Below, piece by piece: positions 21,332-31,537 of a DNA stretch of 64,000 nucleotides. Origin of the DNA: Agelas oroides (Eukaryota > Porifera > Demospongiae > Agelasida > Agelasidae); NCBI GenBank assembly GCA_949130485.1, contig OX422198.1, positions 3,707,262 through 3,771,261 of the forward strand, in the 5' to 3' direction. The notes under the pieces are model-generated. The model made no database searches, was not told the origin of the DNA, and saw nothing but the letters and a program-made list of their open reading frames with translations. A program made the position numbers and the translations under genes. Numbering within the stretch: the stretch's first letter is position 1; each line of letters opens with the position of its first letter.

Positions 21332-23046
21332 TAGTTTGCTGCATACTTAGCTTAGTATTGTTAGTAGCTACTGTACATAATGTATTGTTGCCTAGTACCG
21401 GTATCAGTTAGCACTTTACTGATTGTGTTCTCTCATATCAGTTAGTAGTAGATCTGCCTGAATTAGCTAGCATCTATAGTTATACAGTTGTAGTGGCAGG
21501 CACTGACAGAATTGATAGAATGTAGGCATGGGTTTGAGTATAGCTACCAACCACATTGGTTGAAACATTGTGTACATTAAAATTTTGAAACTTTGCCATC
21601 TGATATCTGCAGCACGCTTGCACCACTATTTATCCACAACCTTGGTGGCACGAGAGTCACATATTTAGCTACAACCACCGACTTGGTGGCATGACAGCCA
21701 CTATCACTCTGCTGGCACTGATAGTCTTTTCGATTCCCAAAGTCTCGTTCTCAGGACATCTATATAGGTCCTAGGTTTTGGGTGACTCTTAATGGCACTG
21801 ACTATTCGGTGGCAGCAACCACTCCGACTGAAATGATTATTGATACCACCGGTATAACTATAGCCTCAAACCGAGACTTTCTGTTCTGGATTTTTCTCCA
21901 AAGCTGTAAGACAACCCTTCCCCCCCCCCCCCCCCAACTTCCCCTCTTCCCCGTAAGTATGGGGTCCCCCGTCCTTAATTCTACGTGAGATTGGGGACCT
22001 CTCGCGAAAATATGGACACCCACGTATGTCAATAATCTAGTGTAGCCAGACTCTCGCTGGCGAGCTACATCTGTTGGTGATGCTGTTGGTATCACGTGCA
22101 CTGAACACAATCATTCACCAGATCAGGCATCAAATAAGGCTGAGAAGCTGGCACCCTCTGTGAGGAAGTGGGCTCGAGAGGAGACAGTATCAACTCATAA
22201 TCCACGAGAGTGTTGCAGGTATCATCAGAGATGAAGCTTGAGCAGCTCTAGCCTTGTTCCCAGGCCCGTTTGAAAAATGAGCAGCTCAAACTGGGTGGCA
22301 GAGCACCTCTCAAGAATTATTGAGAAGGACAAGTGGATTTCAGCACTGTTTGAACGATTCAATACAACCTTAGTGATTTTCTAGATGCCATAGAATATCA
22401 AACTGGACTTTAGGTTAAGTACACATGTCTATGTGGTGTTTATTTCATCAACATATAAAAAGCGATAAAAAGTGAGCTGAGCTTGTGGCAAATTGAACTC
22501 GTGAGAGTTGATCTCATGGCAGGTTGATTTCATGGCAGCAAGTTGATCTTATGAGAGTTGATCTGGTGGCAATCGATCTCGTGACAACAACGAGTCCTCC
22601 TGCTACTCTGAGGTACTAGGTACACGAATAAATCCGCTCACTCAGGTGTGGCAAAGCCTGAGGGTGTGGCACATGATAGAATTCATTCTGTCTAGGGGAA
22701 TTCCCACATGTAATTTATGACGTAAGCACACGAACCACACGAACCGCAATATGGCCACTCGGACTGAGAGAGAAAACAGATCGTCTGCTTCACACTTCGG
22801 CAACACCAAATTCATAGTGGAAGCAGGTAAAACTGATTAAGTTGTAGACTGGAGTGGATGACCCTCCTGATTGGCTGAAATAATGCAGCAATTTGTTGCT
22901 TTTTATCACTTTCAGGAGGGTCATACGTTGTAAGCATTCCAACTCACTGCATGCTAGGGAGTGCATAGCGCAGTACTAGTCAACATTCAGTGAAATTGTA
23001 TGCACTGAGCTCACAGTACCCACTGGCAGTGGCAAGCCAGCATATA
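21332..23046. other. Intergenic with repeat fragments
   Basis: No gene recognised. 21920-21935 is a poly-C run. 21955-22025 resembles the 7275-7450 repeat. 22480-22585 has irregular repeats of gttgatctcatggca. 22745-22836 matches, on the minus strand, the membrane-helix exon also present near 51060-51190 and 63838-63975. 22858-22927 contains an inverted gaccctcctga pair. Confidence 0.45.
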
Positions 23047-24121
23047 AAGTCACAAAAAAGTTTTCTCAATGAAAACAAGCACATGTAGGGATGGAACCCT
23101 CAAAAACCAACCAAACAAGATAGGAACAACACCACAATACTTTTACACCATCCCTACATCTTGTGCCATTTTGCCGACTATGCATTGTGTTTGTTACTTG
23201 TGTGCACAGAAGGGTTGTCTTGGGCATGGAAGCCTGTGGAACGAGCAGTACTGGGTGTGTAGTGCACGTTGTTGTGTATGGAGAGTGCGTTGTGTTGTGG
23301 GTGGCTGTAACTTTGTTACGGTTGAGTGTGGCAGGCATGGTTAGCTAGTTTAATATGTACAAGCTGTGGGGTGCAAGATCAGTGCTGAGTCTGTGTGGCA
23401 TGTTGGAGTGGGTTGCGTATGTTGTGGGCTTTTGTAGCTGCTGGGCATGGCAGGTAAGGGTTGTCTTGTAAGTGAAGGCTGTGGTGTGAGCAGTACTGGG
23501 TCGGTCCATAGTTAACGACATGGTGGTGTGTTTGAAGGGTTTGTGTGGTAGGTAGCTATAGTTGTAGGGAGAAAGGTTGTTTGTTGGTTTGTGGGTGTAG
23601 CTGGTGTGCAGTGTTGTTTTAGTTAACTATAACTTTAACTAAATATATTTTAGTATGGCCTTTTTAAAATTTAGTTAACCAAAAGTGCAAGTTAAATTTC
23701 TTGCTAACTTGGGGGCTGTAACTAAAACGTCCAAGGGCGTACAAGAAGAAACCATAACTGTACTAAAACAGAATACAGCCTGTTTTCAACAATAAGTGTA
23801 ACTAAATACCTTTTAGTAAGGGGTTTTAGAGTTTCAGTGGTTGAAACTATAACTAACTAAAAATTTTGTAAAACCGGGAAACTAGAACTAAACTAAACCA
23901 AAAGTATTTTCTAAATAAAAACTAACTATAACTAAACTAAAAGCACAAACCCTAAAAACTTAAATTTGAAGGGTTTTGTGGTGTACGTGGTTGGCAAAAT
24001 GGCACAAGATGTAGGGATGGTGTAAAAGTATTGTGGTGTTGTTCCTATCTTGTTTGGTTGGTTTTTGAGGGTTCCATCCCTACATGTGCTTGTTTTCATT
24101 GAGAAAACTTTTTTGTGACTT
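23047..24121. mobile_element. TIR element with 127-base inverted ends
   Basis: Inverted ends of about 127 bases, 23047-23174 and 23992-24121, start AAGTCACAAAAAAG and are nearly identical. The interior has a G/T-rich section and, from 23620 to 23940, an array of taactaaa-type words. No protein gene and no clear target duplication. Confidence 0.75.
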
Positions 24122-24840
24122 GTTTGCTTTGTTTTTTTTTTTTGGTTTAGGAATGGTAAGAGAGAAGTGACATGGGAGGGTAGGCCGAGGGGAAGATGCA
24201 TGGTGTGTACAGTATGATAGTAGAAAGAGCTAAGAATTGTCATAAATTCAAACGTTTTGAAGTGAAATCGTCAATCCAAACATCAAACTTCGGGGGGTTT
24301 AGAAGTACAGTCCAAGCAAAGCCTCATAAAAACCAAGTGAAAAGCAGATGAGTTTAATAAGGCTTTGCATGCAAGCTTATAAATCCTGTGCTCATTTCAC
24401 GTGGACTACTAATGGGTTCACCGAAAAACTCTCCATAGACTGTCACCAGAGTATTGAGTCGTAAGACCCCATTACAGAACTGTTTGATGGTGAGTAGCTA
24501 TAGTCTAAATGGGTTTGAAACGAACGCATAGGGGTCTGTGGAGCTGAACAACCGCCAGTTCTGTGGCCACCTCTAGTGCAGAAGTTTGGAATGAAGCCAT
24601 GCACTGTTGACTCGGTGCTACTAGAGTTTGAGTATACCAAGCTACCAATAGGCTGCCACTTGCTTCGTTGGAGGAATATGAAGACTCAGGCACAACACAA
24701 AAGAAAGATGTTAAGAAGACACCAGCCAAAGTGCTACCATCAACTCGCAGTAAACATTGTATGTGTACTATATGCATGTAAATGACTATAACAAGCAAAT
24801 GTGAAAGATGACAATAAAACTTGAAATTGAATATCAGTGG
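24122..24840. other. Intergenic, no gene recognised
   Basis: Short frames only. The last part (24785-24905) resembles 29685-29800 and so belongs to a dispersed repeat that runs into the next ORF. Confidence 0.35.
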
Positions 24841-24881
24841 CTAGTGTTCTAAGTCATATGAAGTACTTGATGGTTAAAACA

Positions 24882-25427
24882 CTAGCTGGCATAGTACCGT
24901 CTATACCACTTGAGCTTGGCTTTTGCAGCCTTCAAATTAGTCATACGAGCTGCTGCCCTTTTTTTGTCAGGGTTCCTCCAATAACTACTATGGGAGGATA
25001 CGCGGGAAGCTGCCCTTCCATTCTCAGGGTCCTCCCAATAGCGGGTATGGGAGGATACGCGGGAAGCTGCCCTTCCTTTCTCAGGGTCCTCCCAATAACG
25101 GGTATGGGAGGATGCCCTGGAAGATGCCCTTTTGGTCTCAGGGTCCTCCCAATAACGGGTATGGGAGGACGCCCTTTTCGTCTCAGGGTCCTTCCAATAA
25201 CAGGCATGGGAGGACACCCTTTTCGTCTCAGGGTCCTTCCAATAACAGGCATGGGAGGACACCCTTTTCGTCTTAGGGTCCTTCCAATAACAGGCATGGG
25301 AGGACGCCCAGGAAGATGCCCTGTGTTTCTCCGGATCCTTCCAGTAATTATTACGGGAGGCTTGCCTTTTTACCCCCTTTGTTTCGCAGGTAGTTCTGCT
25401 TGTACTGCGCTCGTTTCTTGCGGACAT
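24882..25427 (-). CDS. YWxDPE-repeat protein, mobile-element-type
   Basis: Open for 181 residues from an ATG at 25427; the frame extends slightly further upstream from a non-ATG codon. Most of it is eight to nine repeats of YWKDPETKRASSHAC type, 15 or 19 residues each, matching 45- or 57-base DNA repeats between about 24950 and 25360. It is strongly basic and ends KAKLKWYRRYY. Similar short basic repeat proteins are common in sponge genomes near mobile-element genes, but I know no function. It lies downstream of, and on the same strand as, the PHD/DUF6570-type ORF, so the two could come from one element. The opposite strand is also open because of the repeats; I prefer the minus strand for its regular repeat. 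Confidence 0.5.
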   Translation of the reverse strand: MSARNERSTSRTTCETKGVKRQASRNNYWKDPEKHRASSWASSHACYWKDPKTKRVSSHACYWKDPETKRVSSHACYWKDPETKRASSHTRYWEDPETKRASSRASSHTRYWEDPEKGRAASRVSSHTRYWEDPENGRAASRVSSHSSYWRNPDKKRAAARMTNLKAAKAKLKWYRRYYAS

Positions 25428-25649
25428 TACGCATATTGCGTTCGATGTAAAGTGCAGCACAACTACGTCAACTGATCCACGAAATCAGATTTGCAAACTG
25501 CAACGCTCAATTCTCACCTTCTCTACGAAGTACTGAACCACGTGCTCAGTTGAACCCTGGTGACGTAACTAGGGTGACACTTGGTGTCAATCCTCGCTCA
25601 GCTTGATCTTGTGCTCCGAAGTGACGTGTCATTGATTGAAATTCATTGC

Positions 25650-25694
25650 TAGCCTCGTACCAAGGCTCCTGGGAGGAGCCTGGGTACGAGGCTA
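25650..25694. mobile_element. 45-base micro-element with 9-bp target duplication
   Basis: A palindrome starting TAGCCTCGTACC and ending in its inverse is flanked by ATTCATTGC on both sides (25641-25649 and 25695-25703). Its ends match the 629-base element at 13097, so it is an internally deleted copy reduced to its terminal repeats. Confidence 0.9.
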
Positions 25695-25729
25695 ATTCAT
25701 TGCTTGAGTAATTTTGAAATTCAGTGAGC

Positions 25730-26095
25730 GAGTTATCAGATGCACCATGCAGATGAACTCAGGGGGTGAGATTGGACATGCTATTCAGCCTTGCACACAC
25801 ACATGCACCAATTGAGTGATAAGATAAAAGAAAATAAGTGATCATAATGTACAGTGAGTTATCAGACTGTACCATGTAGATGAACTCAGGGAGTGAGATT
25901 GGACATGATTCCGATATACACCAATTGAGTGGTAAGATAAATGAAAATAAGTGATCATAATGTATAGTGAGTTATCAGACTGCACCATGCAGATAAACTC
26001 AGGGAGTGAGGTTGGACATGATTCAGGCTTGCACACACACATGCAACAATTGAGTGGTGAGATAAAACAAAATAAGTGGTCATAATGTATACTGT
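25730..26095. repeat. Three tandem copies of a ~120-base unit
   Basis: The phrase gtgagttatcagact(g) recurs near 25730, 25855 and 25976, followed each time by actcagggagtgag and, later, aataagtgatcataatg. Copies 1 and 3 share a cacacacac stretch absent from copy 2. Confidence 0.85.
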
Positions 26096-26288
26096 ATGAG
26101 AAGTCTAAGTTCTTAGTCATTAGTGGTCCACCGGGCATCGTGCTAATCACCACCTCCACCTGGAATAGGGTTGCCTCCACCTGGAGCAGGATCGCCTCTA
26201 CTCTCAGCAGATTGCAGGTGAGAAACGCTAGTGACCACATGGTACATGTTGTATGTGCAATCAAAAGGTTTAGTGGTCATCAGGTTCC

Positions 26289-27521
26289 TCATGGTGAGTG
26301 GTTTGTCCCCGATGATTGCATCAAGCAACCTGTTGTAAGCGACCAGGGTGGTTGCCTCAAGAGATGGTGTTGTGAGTACAAGCTTGGCAAATCGAGTTGC
26401 TGTACACCGTTTAGTTTGAACGTAGGCAGAACATTTAGAGCAGGTGCCAAAGTGGTGGTCATAGCAGTGGTGTTTTCCGCACCAACACGCTTAATAATTA
26501 GGATCGGCAGGGAAGCTATTGGAGCTGGTAATTTTTTAAGGAACTGTTGAATGTTTTGAGGTAAATTGAGGACATGGCCCTGGTATCCTCTTTGTCCCCC
26601 ATGCTTGCGGTAAACTGTCATAATTGGGCACGCCCGTGCTATTAGCATTTCTTCTATTTGGGTCATGCCTTCTAAACAAGATGGAACAGATCCAGGGTCC
26701 ATATCATTGTGTGCAGAGAACATCTTAGGGGACCTTTTGTCTCTACTACAACGAAGACAAATGTAGGAGTCTAAATCAGTGTTTGATTTTCGAACAGGCC
26801 ACTGTTCAGCACAAACTGAACATTTAGCATGCTGCCATTGTTCTTGCTTGTCTTGAAATTTAGATAGTGAACTCTCTAGATTGCTCCTTAGTTGCCGTCT
26901 ACTGGCAAGCCTGTCTTCCCTTTTCTCTTCTGTCTCCTCTCTCCTTCTCTGCCGTCTACTGGCAAGCCTGTCTTCCCTTTCCTCTCCTGTCTCCTCTCTC
27001 CTTCTCTGCCGTCTACTGGCAAGCCTGTCTTCCCTTTCCTCTTCTGTCTCCTCTCTCCTTCTCTGCCGTCTACTGGCAAGCCTGTCTTCCCTTTCCTCTT
27101 CTGTTTCCTCTCTAGTTCGTTGGCGCTTTCTTGCTAAACGGGCCTGTCTATGTTCGCTAGACTCACATTCATATTGATATGTATCGCCACTACAAATTGA
27201 GCAAAACCATTGATCCTCATTTGAATCATCACAGAGTCTTTCATACTCTGTTTTTGGAATGCCTGCACACAAGATGTGTACCCACTGATCACACCCTTCA
27301 CAACATAAAGCACGGTGTGTTTTTGCTACAGGTTTCCGACACAATTTGCACGGGTACCTTGTTGGTCCAGGATTAGTTTCAATGTCTCCACACAGCAAAA
27401 GCAAAAGCATACAAAGCACGCACACCACAGTGACACGATCCAGAGTTAAATTAATGATCAAGAAATGGTCAATATAGTAAATCTCACTGTGATATAAGTA
27501 GTGAAGGCTATTCATTGCCAT
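26289..27521 (-). CDS. 2A-like peptide + PHD finger + repeat + DUF6570-like protein
   Basis: About 410 residues from an ATG at 27521. A hydrophobic leader of about 44 residues runs into GDIETNPGP (about 45-53), which matches the 2A ribosome-skipping consensus. A PHD-type zinc finger follows (about 57-110; Cys pairs, CCEGCDQWVH, final FCSIC). Then come four 20-residue repeats of REETEEEREDRLASRRQ type, encoded by 60-base DNA repeats at about 26890-27125. A CSVCAEQWP/CLRC zinc-binding pair leads into FSAHNDMDPGSVP, EEMLIARACPIM and GHVLNLPQNI. These phrases are typical of DUF6570, found at the N terminus of Helitron-type proteins. Similarity stops near residue 345 and a different frame becomes Cys/His-rich (about 26143-26490), so the C-terminal end is probably frameshifted or fused. 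No helicase or Rep domain is in the window. Confidence 0.7.
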   Translation of the reverse strand: MAMNSLHYLYHSEIYYIDHFLIINLTLDRVTVVCVLCMLLLLLCGDIETNPGPTRYPCKLCRKPVAKTHRALCCEGCDQWVHILCAGIPKTEYERLCDDSNEDQWFCSICSGDTYQYECESSEHRQARLARKRQRTREETEEEREDRLASRRQRRREETEEEREDRLASRRQRRREETGEEREDRLASRRQRRREETEEKREDRLASRRQLRSNLESSLSKFQDKQEQWQHAKCSVCAEQWPVRKSNTDLDSYICLRCSRDKRSPKMFSAHNDMDPGSVPSCLEGMTQIEEMLIARACPIMTVYRKHGGQRGYQGHVLNLPQNIQQFLKKLPAPIASLPILIIKRVGAENTTAMTTTLAPALNVLPTFKLNGVQQLDLPSLYSQHHLLRQPPWSLTTGCLMQSSGTNHSP

Positions 27522-27859
27522 TATTGCCAATATTGGTTCAGGATTCCAAGCAGTTGAGTGATCACAGAGCCAGCCTACCGTGAAGACAGATACAGATGTA
27601 GAGTTATTTACATTTACCAGTGAAATGGTATTAAATCTTACCGTGAAATAAGGTAGTGAAGGCTTTTCTTTATTGCTTGGCTACTCAATTCCATACCTTG
27701 TTGCATGCATGAAGCTGCCAGCTGCGCTGCGATGACACGTCGTGTGCACGTGCTATGGGATGGGCAACCATGGCAAGTACATGTAGATCTAGGCCTATTA
27801 TAGTCTACGAGCACTTGAAAAATAACACCTACTGAGCTGTAGCACTGAGCCAAAGCAGA

Positions 27860-28118
27860 GCTAAAGTATTTACCTACCCTACTAGCACGTACCAAGAGTT
27901 TGAAGCCAAACCGTTGCAGTACAGAGCCACTAGAGCCACTAGTCCAAAAGTGTCCATGGACCACCACCAAAATCTCAATTGAACGAGCTAAAGTATTTTA
28001 GCTACCCTACTAGCACGTACCAAGAGTTTGAAGCCAAACCGTTGCACTATAGAGCCACTACAGCCACTAGTCCAAAAGTGTCCGCCATTACCACCACCAC
28101 CAAAATCTCAATTGAACC
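27860..28118. repeat. Tandem duplication of ~125 bases
   Basis: Two copies start gctaaagtattt and run through ccaagagtttgaagccaaacc to caaaatctcaattgaac (about 27860-27983 and 27986-28118). They differ at a few sites. No gene assigned. Confidence 0.85.
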
Positions 28119-28642
28119 CGATTAGAACCTCACTTCGCTCGGAATTATGAGTAATATTTAATTCGAGCAAAATGGCGTGTAGCAGCTAGCGTAAGTGTGA
28201 GATTACCTGAGAATCGCCGACAAGTTTGAGTTCTTTCTTTTAGACCGATAAGTGGCAGGTGCAATACCTAGTGATTTATCCTGTTGTTTTGCGTTTGAAT
28301 CGTTGTAAAAGCTCCAGCCGTTATCGTGCTATCGCGGTGGAAGGCAGAAGAAGAAGAAAGAAAGTCAGAAGATAGACGATTTGTCCGTTTTGGCGACTTG
28401 CCGGTCTGGTGCTTAGCGATACTTTCCAGCAAACTTAACAGTCTTTTTGCTCATGAAAACACTCGATAATGCCTGATATGGCTCATACAGGCCTTTGACT
28501 AATCTAATGAAGACATTTCGAGCGTGTTATTTGTGCACTTTTAATGTGGCGGCCATTTTTTTTCGGGGTCATCCCTACATATGGCGTACTACCGTACGCC
28601 ATGATACATATACCACCTGGATAAGGCCACGATTTGTTATTA
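28119..28642. other. Gene-poor stretch, possible promoter of the cyclin-Q gene
   Basis: No protein frame recognised. The sequence is less AT-rich and has more CpG than its surroundings around 28140-28420. It lies upstream of the cyclin-Q exons, so it could contain the promoter and first exon, but I could not identify either. Confidence 0.25.
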
Positions 28643-28924
28643 GTTTCTCATCAAGAACTTTCTCTGAAATTTATGTCGGTGGGCAGTTATTACACTTACC
28701 CTAAACCACGAAAAGAGGCCACACTCCCTGTAAAAGAAACAGAAACGGTAGCGTCTGGGGCGTAAGTACTCCGATGTTTTAGGGAAGGATAAATCTTTTG
28801 CAGTATGCTGAGTAGTTCCAAATCAACATGTAGATCAGCAGTATCGATTTAGAGCACAAGATGGCAATAATGAATGAATGAAGTGGGTCCCCCCCAAAAA
28901 GCGTATGAGCCAGAGATGAGAAAC
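28643..28924. mobile_element. TA-flanked MITE, copy 1
   Basis: Inverted ends GTTTCTCATC/GATGAGAAAC are flanked by TA at 28641-28642 and 28925-28926. It is related to the 287-base copy at 40823-41109, sharing the first 50 bases and length. No coding capacity. Confidence 0.7.
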
Positions 28925-29330
28925 TAATATGCAACAAATAGTGTCCCAAATGCTCACTGACAAAGGCCCCTGTGGATTATGTTTGCCAACAACAATAACA
29001 GTAGATGGATCTGCTTGGTGGCACTAGTCCATTCCAATTTGTAAGGCCTCTTGCACTCCTTGCAAGGCAGTGTTTACACATCATGACTACATGCAGTAGC
29101 TTGGCAAGCAGTACCTTTTACCCTGACATTGGTATTCTGAACTCACACCATGGTGCTACATGTAGCTACCTACCTTTCAGATTTGCTTGGGTGCAAAACT
29201 ACACGTGCTGTTTTATTAACCTTAAAATAGCAGTTATGCGTGCAGCTATTCCAGTCAGTAACTAAAGTGAAGGGAAAAACAGATAATGAACCAGCCCCAA
29301 GAATGTGACTAAATTCTTGAATGACTTTAT

Positions 29331-30235
29331 ACTAGTCCAGTAATCCAGTCTAGTAATCCAGTCCAACAGTCTAGTCCTGTTGCCTAGTCCACAATCCTGT
29401 CCAGTGATTAGACATGACCTTGAGTGAACATAGACTTTTGTCTATAGCTAGTGTATGTTGTTTCTTCCTGACTGGTGTCAGGGGAAAAATTTAGTATGAA
29501 GCTGTCACACCAAACGTGATCCACCAGTTTGACTGTCAAAAATTGTTTCCCAGACCACTTTTGGCTGTCAAGAAATGCCCTCACCATTCCTACCGAAAGT
29601 GGCTACCCCTGCCTAAGCATGCATGTCACAAATGCATGGTTTGGTTACAGACTCACGACTGTGCCTTAATGACTAGCTAGCTCTAACAAGCAAATTTGAA
29701 ATGTGAAAAATACAAAATTGAATATCAGTGGCTAGTGCTCTAAGTCACATAATCAACCTAGATACGAAGTACTTGATGGTTAAAACACTAGCTGGCAAGT
29801 ACCAGGTAGTGTTTTAACCATCAAGTATACCTCGTATCTAGGTGGGTTATATGACTCTATAGCAACTGACTAGATTACAAATTGACTTCGGTCATGTACT
29901 AGTCCAGTAATCCAGTCTAGTAATCCAGTCCAACAGTCTAGTCCTGTTGCCTAGTCCACAATCCTGTCCAGTGATTAGACACGACTTTGAGTGAACATAG
30001 ATTTTTGTCTATAGCTAGTGTATGTTGTTTCTTCCTGACTGGTGTCAGGGGAAAAATTTAGTATGAAGCTGTCACACCAAACGTGATCCACCAGTTTGAC
30101 TGTCAAAAATTGTTTCCCAGACCACTTTTGGCTGTCAAGAAATGCCCTCACCCTTCCTACCGAAAGTGGCTACCCCTGCCCAAGCATGCATGTCACAAAT
30201 GCATGGTTTGGTTACAGACTCACGACTGTGCAGCC
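29331..30235 (+). repeat. Direct duplication of a ~340-base segment
   Basis: 29331-29670 and 29896-30235 are about 98% alike by eye, starting actagtccagtaatccag and ending near actcacgactgtgc. The end phrase recurs at 30785-30830. The spacer contains a palindrome at 29756-29842. Confidence 0.85.
29756..29842. mobile_element. 87-base palindromic insertion
   Basis: Arms of about 33 bases carry acttgatggttaaaacact and its inverse around a short loop. One arm is also found at 24860-24890, so this is likely the terminal repeat of an element family. Confidence 0.55.
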
Positions 30236-30279
30236 AATGGGTGACTGCCTCCAGGCGATGAGGGAGGCCAGTTTCTGAG

Positions 30280-31537
30280 ATCTCAGACTCCAATAAATGT
30301 GTACGCATGATGCTATGGTGACTCGAATCAACCATGCATGTTCTATGTTCCTGATGTTCTCATGACAATGATGCAGATGTAAGGTTGTTATGGTTCCTTG
30401 CTGAAAATCTTCACCAGTGGTTCAATCAGTTACAGGATTGCTCCTGAGGTACTAGCAAATAAGTTAACAGTCACCGTAATCTCAGAATGAGACCAAAACA
30501 AGACTACACTCACTGTGTCATACTAAACTGATGAACAGGCTACTTAGTGCAGCTGCCATCACAAACTTGGCAAGCCAGCATCAGTCAACATGTCCTAGAC
30601 AGGCTAGACTGGTTACAAAAAGCTTTAATCATACAACAATATGCAGGATACAATGGACGACAAACTTGGCTTACATGCACCACTGGATACAAGTAATTTT
30701 ATACTGAAATAAGCTCACTCTTTCCCATTCCTAAGGAGCCACTTGACTCCAACACTACAGTAATTTGTTTATCGGCCTTACTGATTCATGACTGTGCCTT
30801 GCAGCCAATGGGTGACTGCCTCTAAGTGATGTGAGGGTTCGGAGATCTCGGGCTCCAGCAAGTACGCACACTCATGGAACCTGACCAGTCATGTTATGCT
30901 ACTTGCCGCTTGCCTGTAATCTTTCTTGGAGATGCAATTTCTACTAAGCTAAATTGGTAGTTGGGTGCATGATGATAACCTGTAAAAGAAAGTTTCTCCA
31001 ACAAGGAGAATGGTCTTATTGCAGGATATGATATTTAGGGAGCTTAACGATAAGCTAAAATGCTGCAAGTGCAGTAGACACTTGCTAACATCCCCCCTTT
31101 CAGTTTCACCCCTTTCATGTACTTACATAGCACGTTAGAATTTAGTCACCCTGAGTTGGGTGCCTTCTATAGAATATCACAACTGCACATGCTCTGCACA
31201 CAGCAGTGTTGTGGCTTTTTGCTATAGACCATAACCAATCTCAGAGCAGCTTGTAGGGAGCCATGTACTAAGACAACTGTAGGAGGGCTAGTGGCAATCA
31301 TGGGAAGTTTTAGGCCCTGATTTATGTACACAAAACACCTCATGTTCACACAAGTGTATGGATATCTTGAACTACCATTTCATGGTCCATGTAGTTTTCT
31401 GTACGCTCTGGAGAGCATACCATCTGCATGCTGCTAACATTCTATTTCACTTTAGTATAACAGCTAATAGTCAAGGTCAATGTAAATTGTGGTAGATTCT
31501 TTGACAGATTGACAGGTCTGTAACTATCATTATGTAG
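30280..31537. other. Intergenic or intronic sequence
   Basis: No exon recognised. The first coding exon of the cyclin-Q gene should lie here or further upstream, but I found no matching sequence ending in a suitable donor. Confidence 0.3.

Noticed and set aside
24837-25475. 212-codon plus-strand frame over the YWxDPE repeats
   Set aside because: Open because repeats whose length is a multiple of three keep any frame open; the composition looks like a shadow of the minus-strand protein.
26867-27177. Several plus-strand Ser/Leu/Pro-rich frames
   Set aside because: Antisense shadows of the 60-base repeats in the PHD/DUF6570-type gene.
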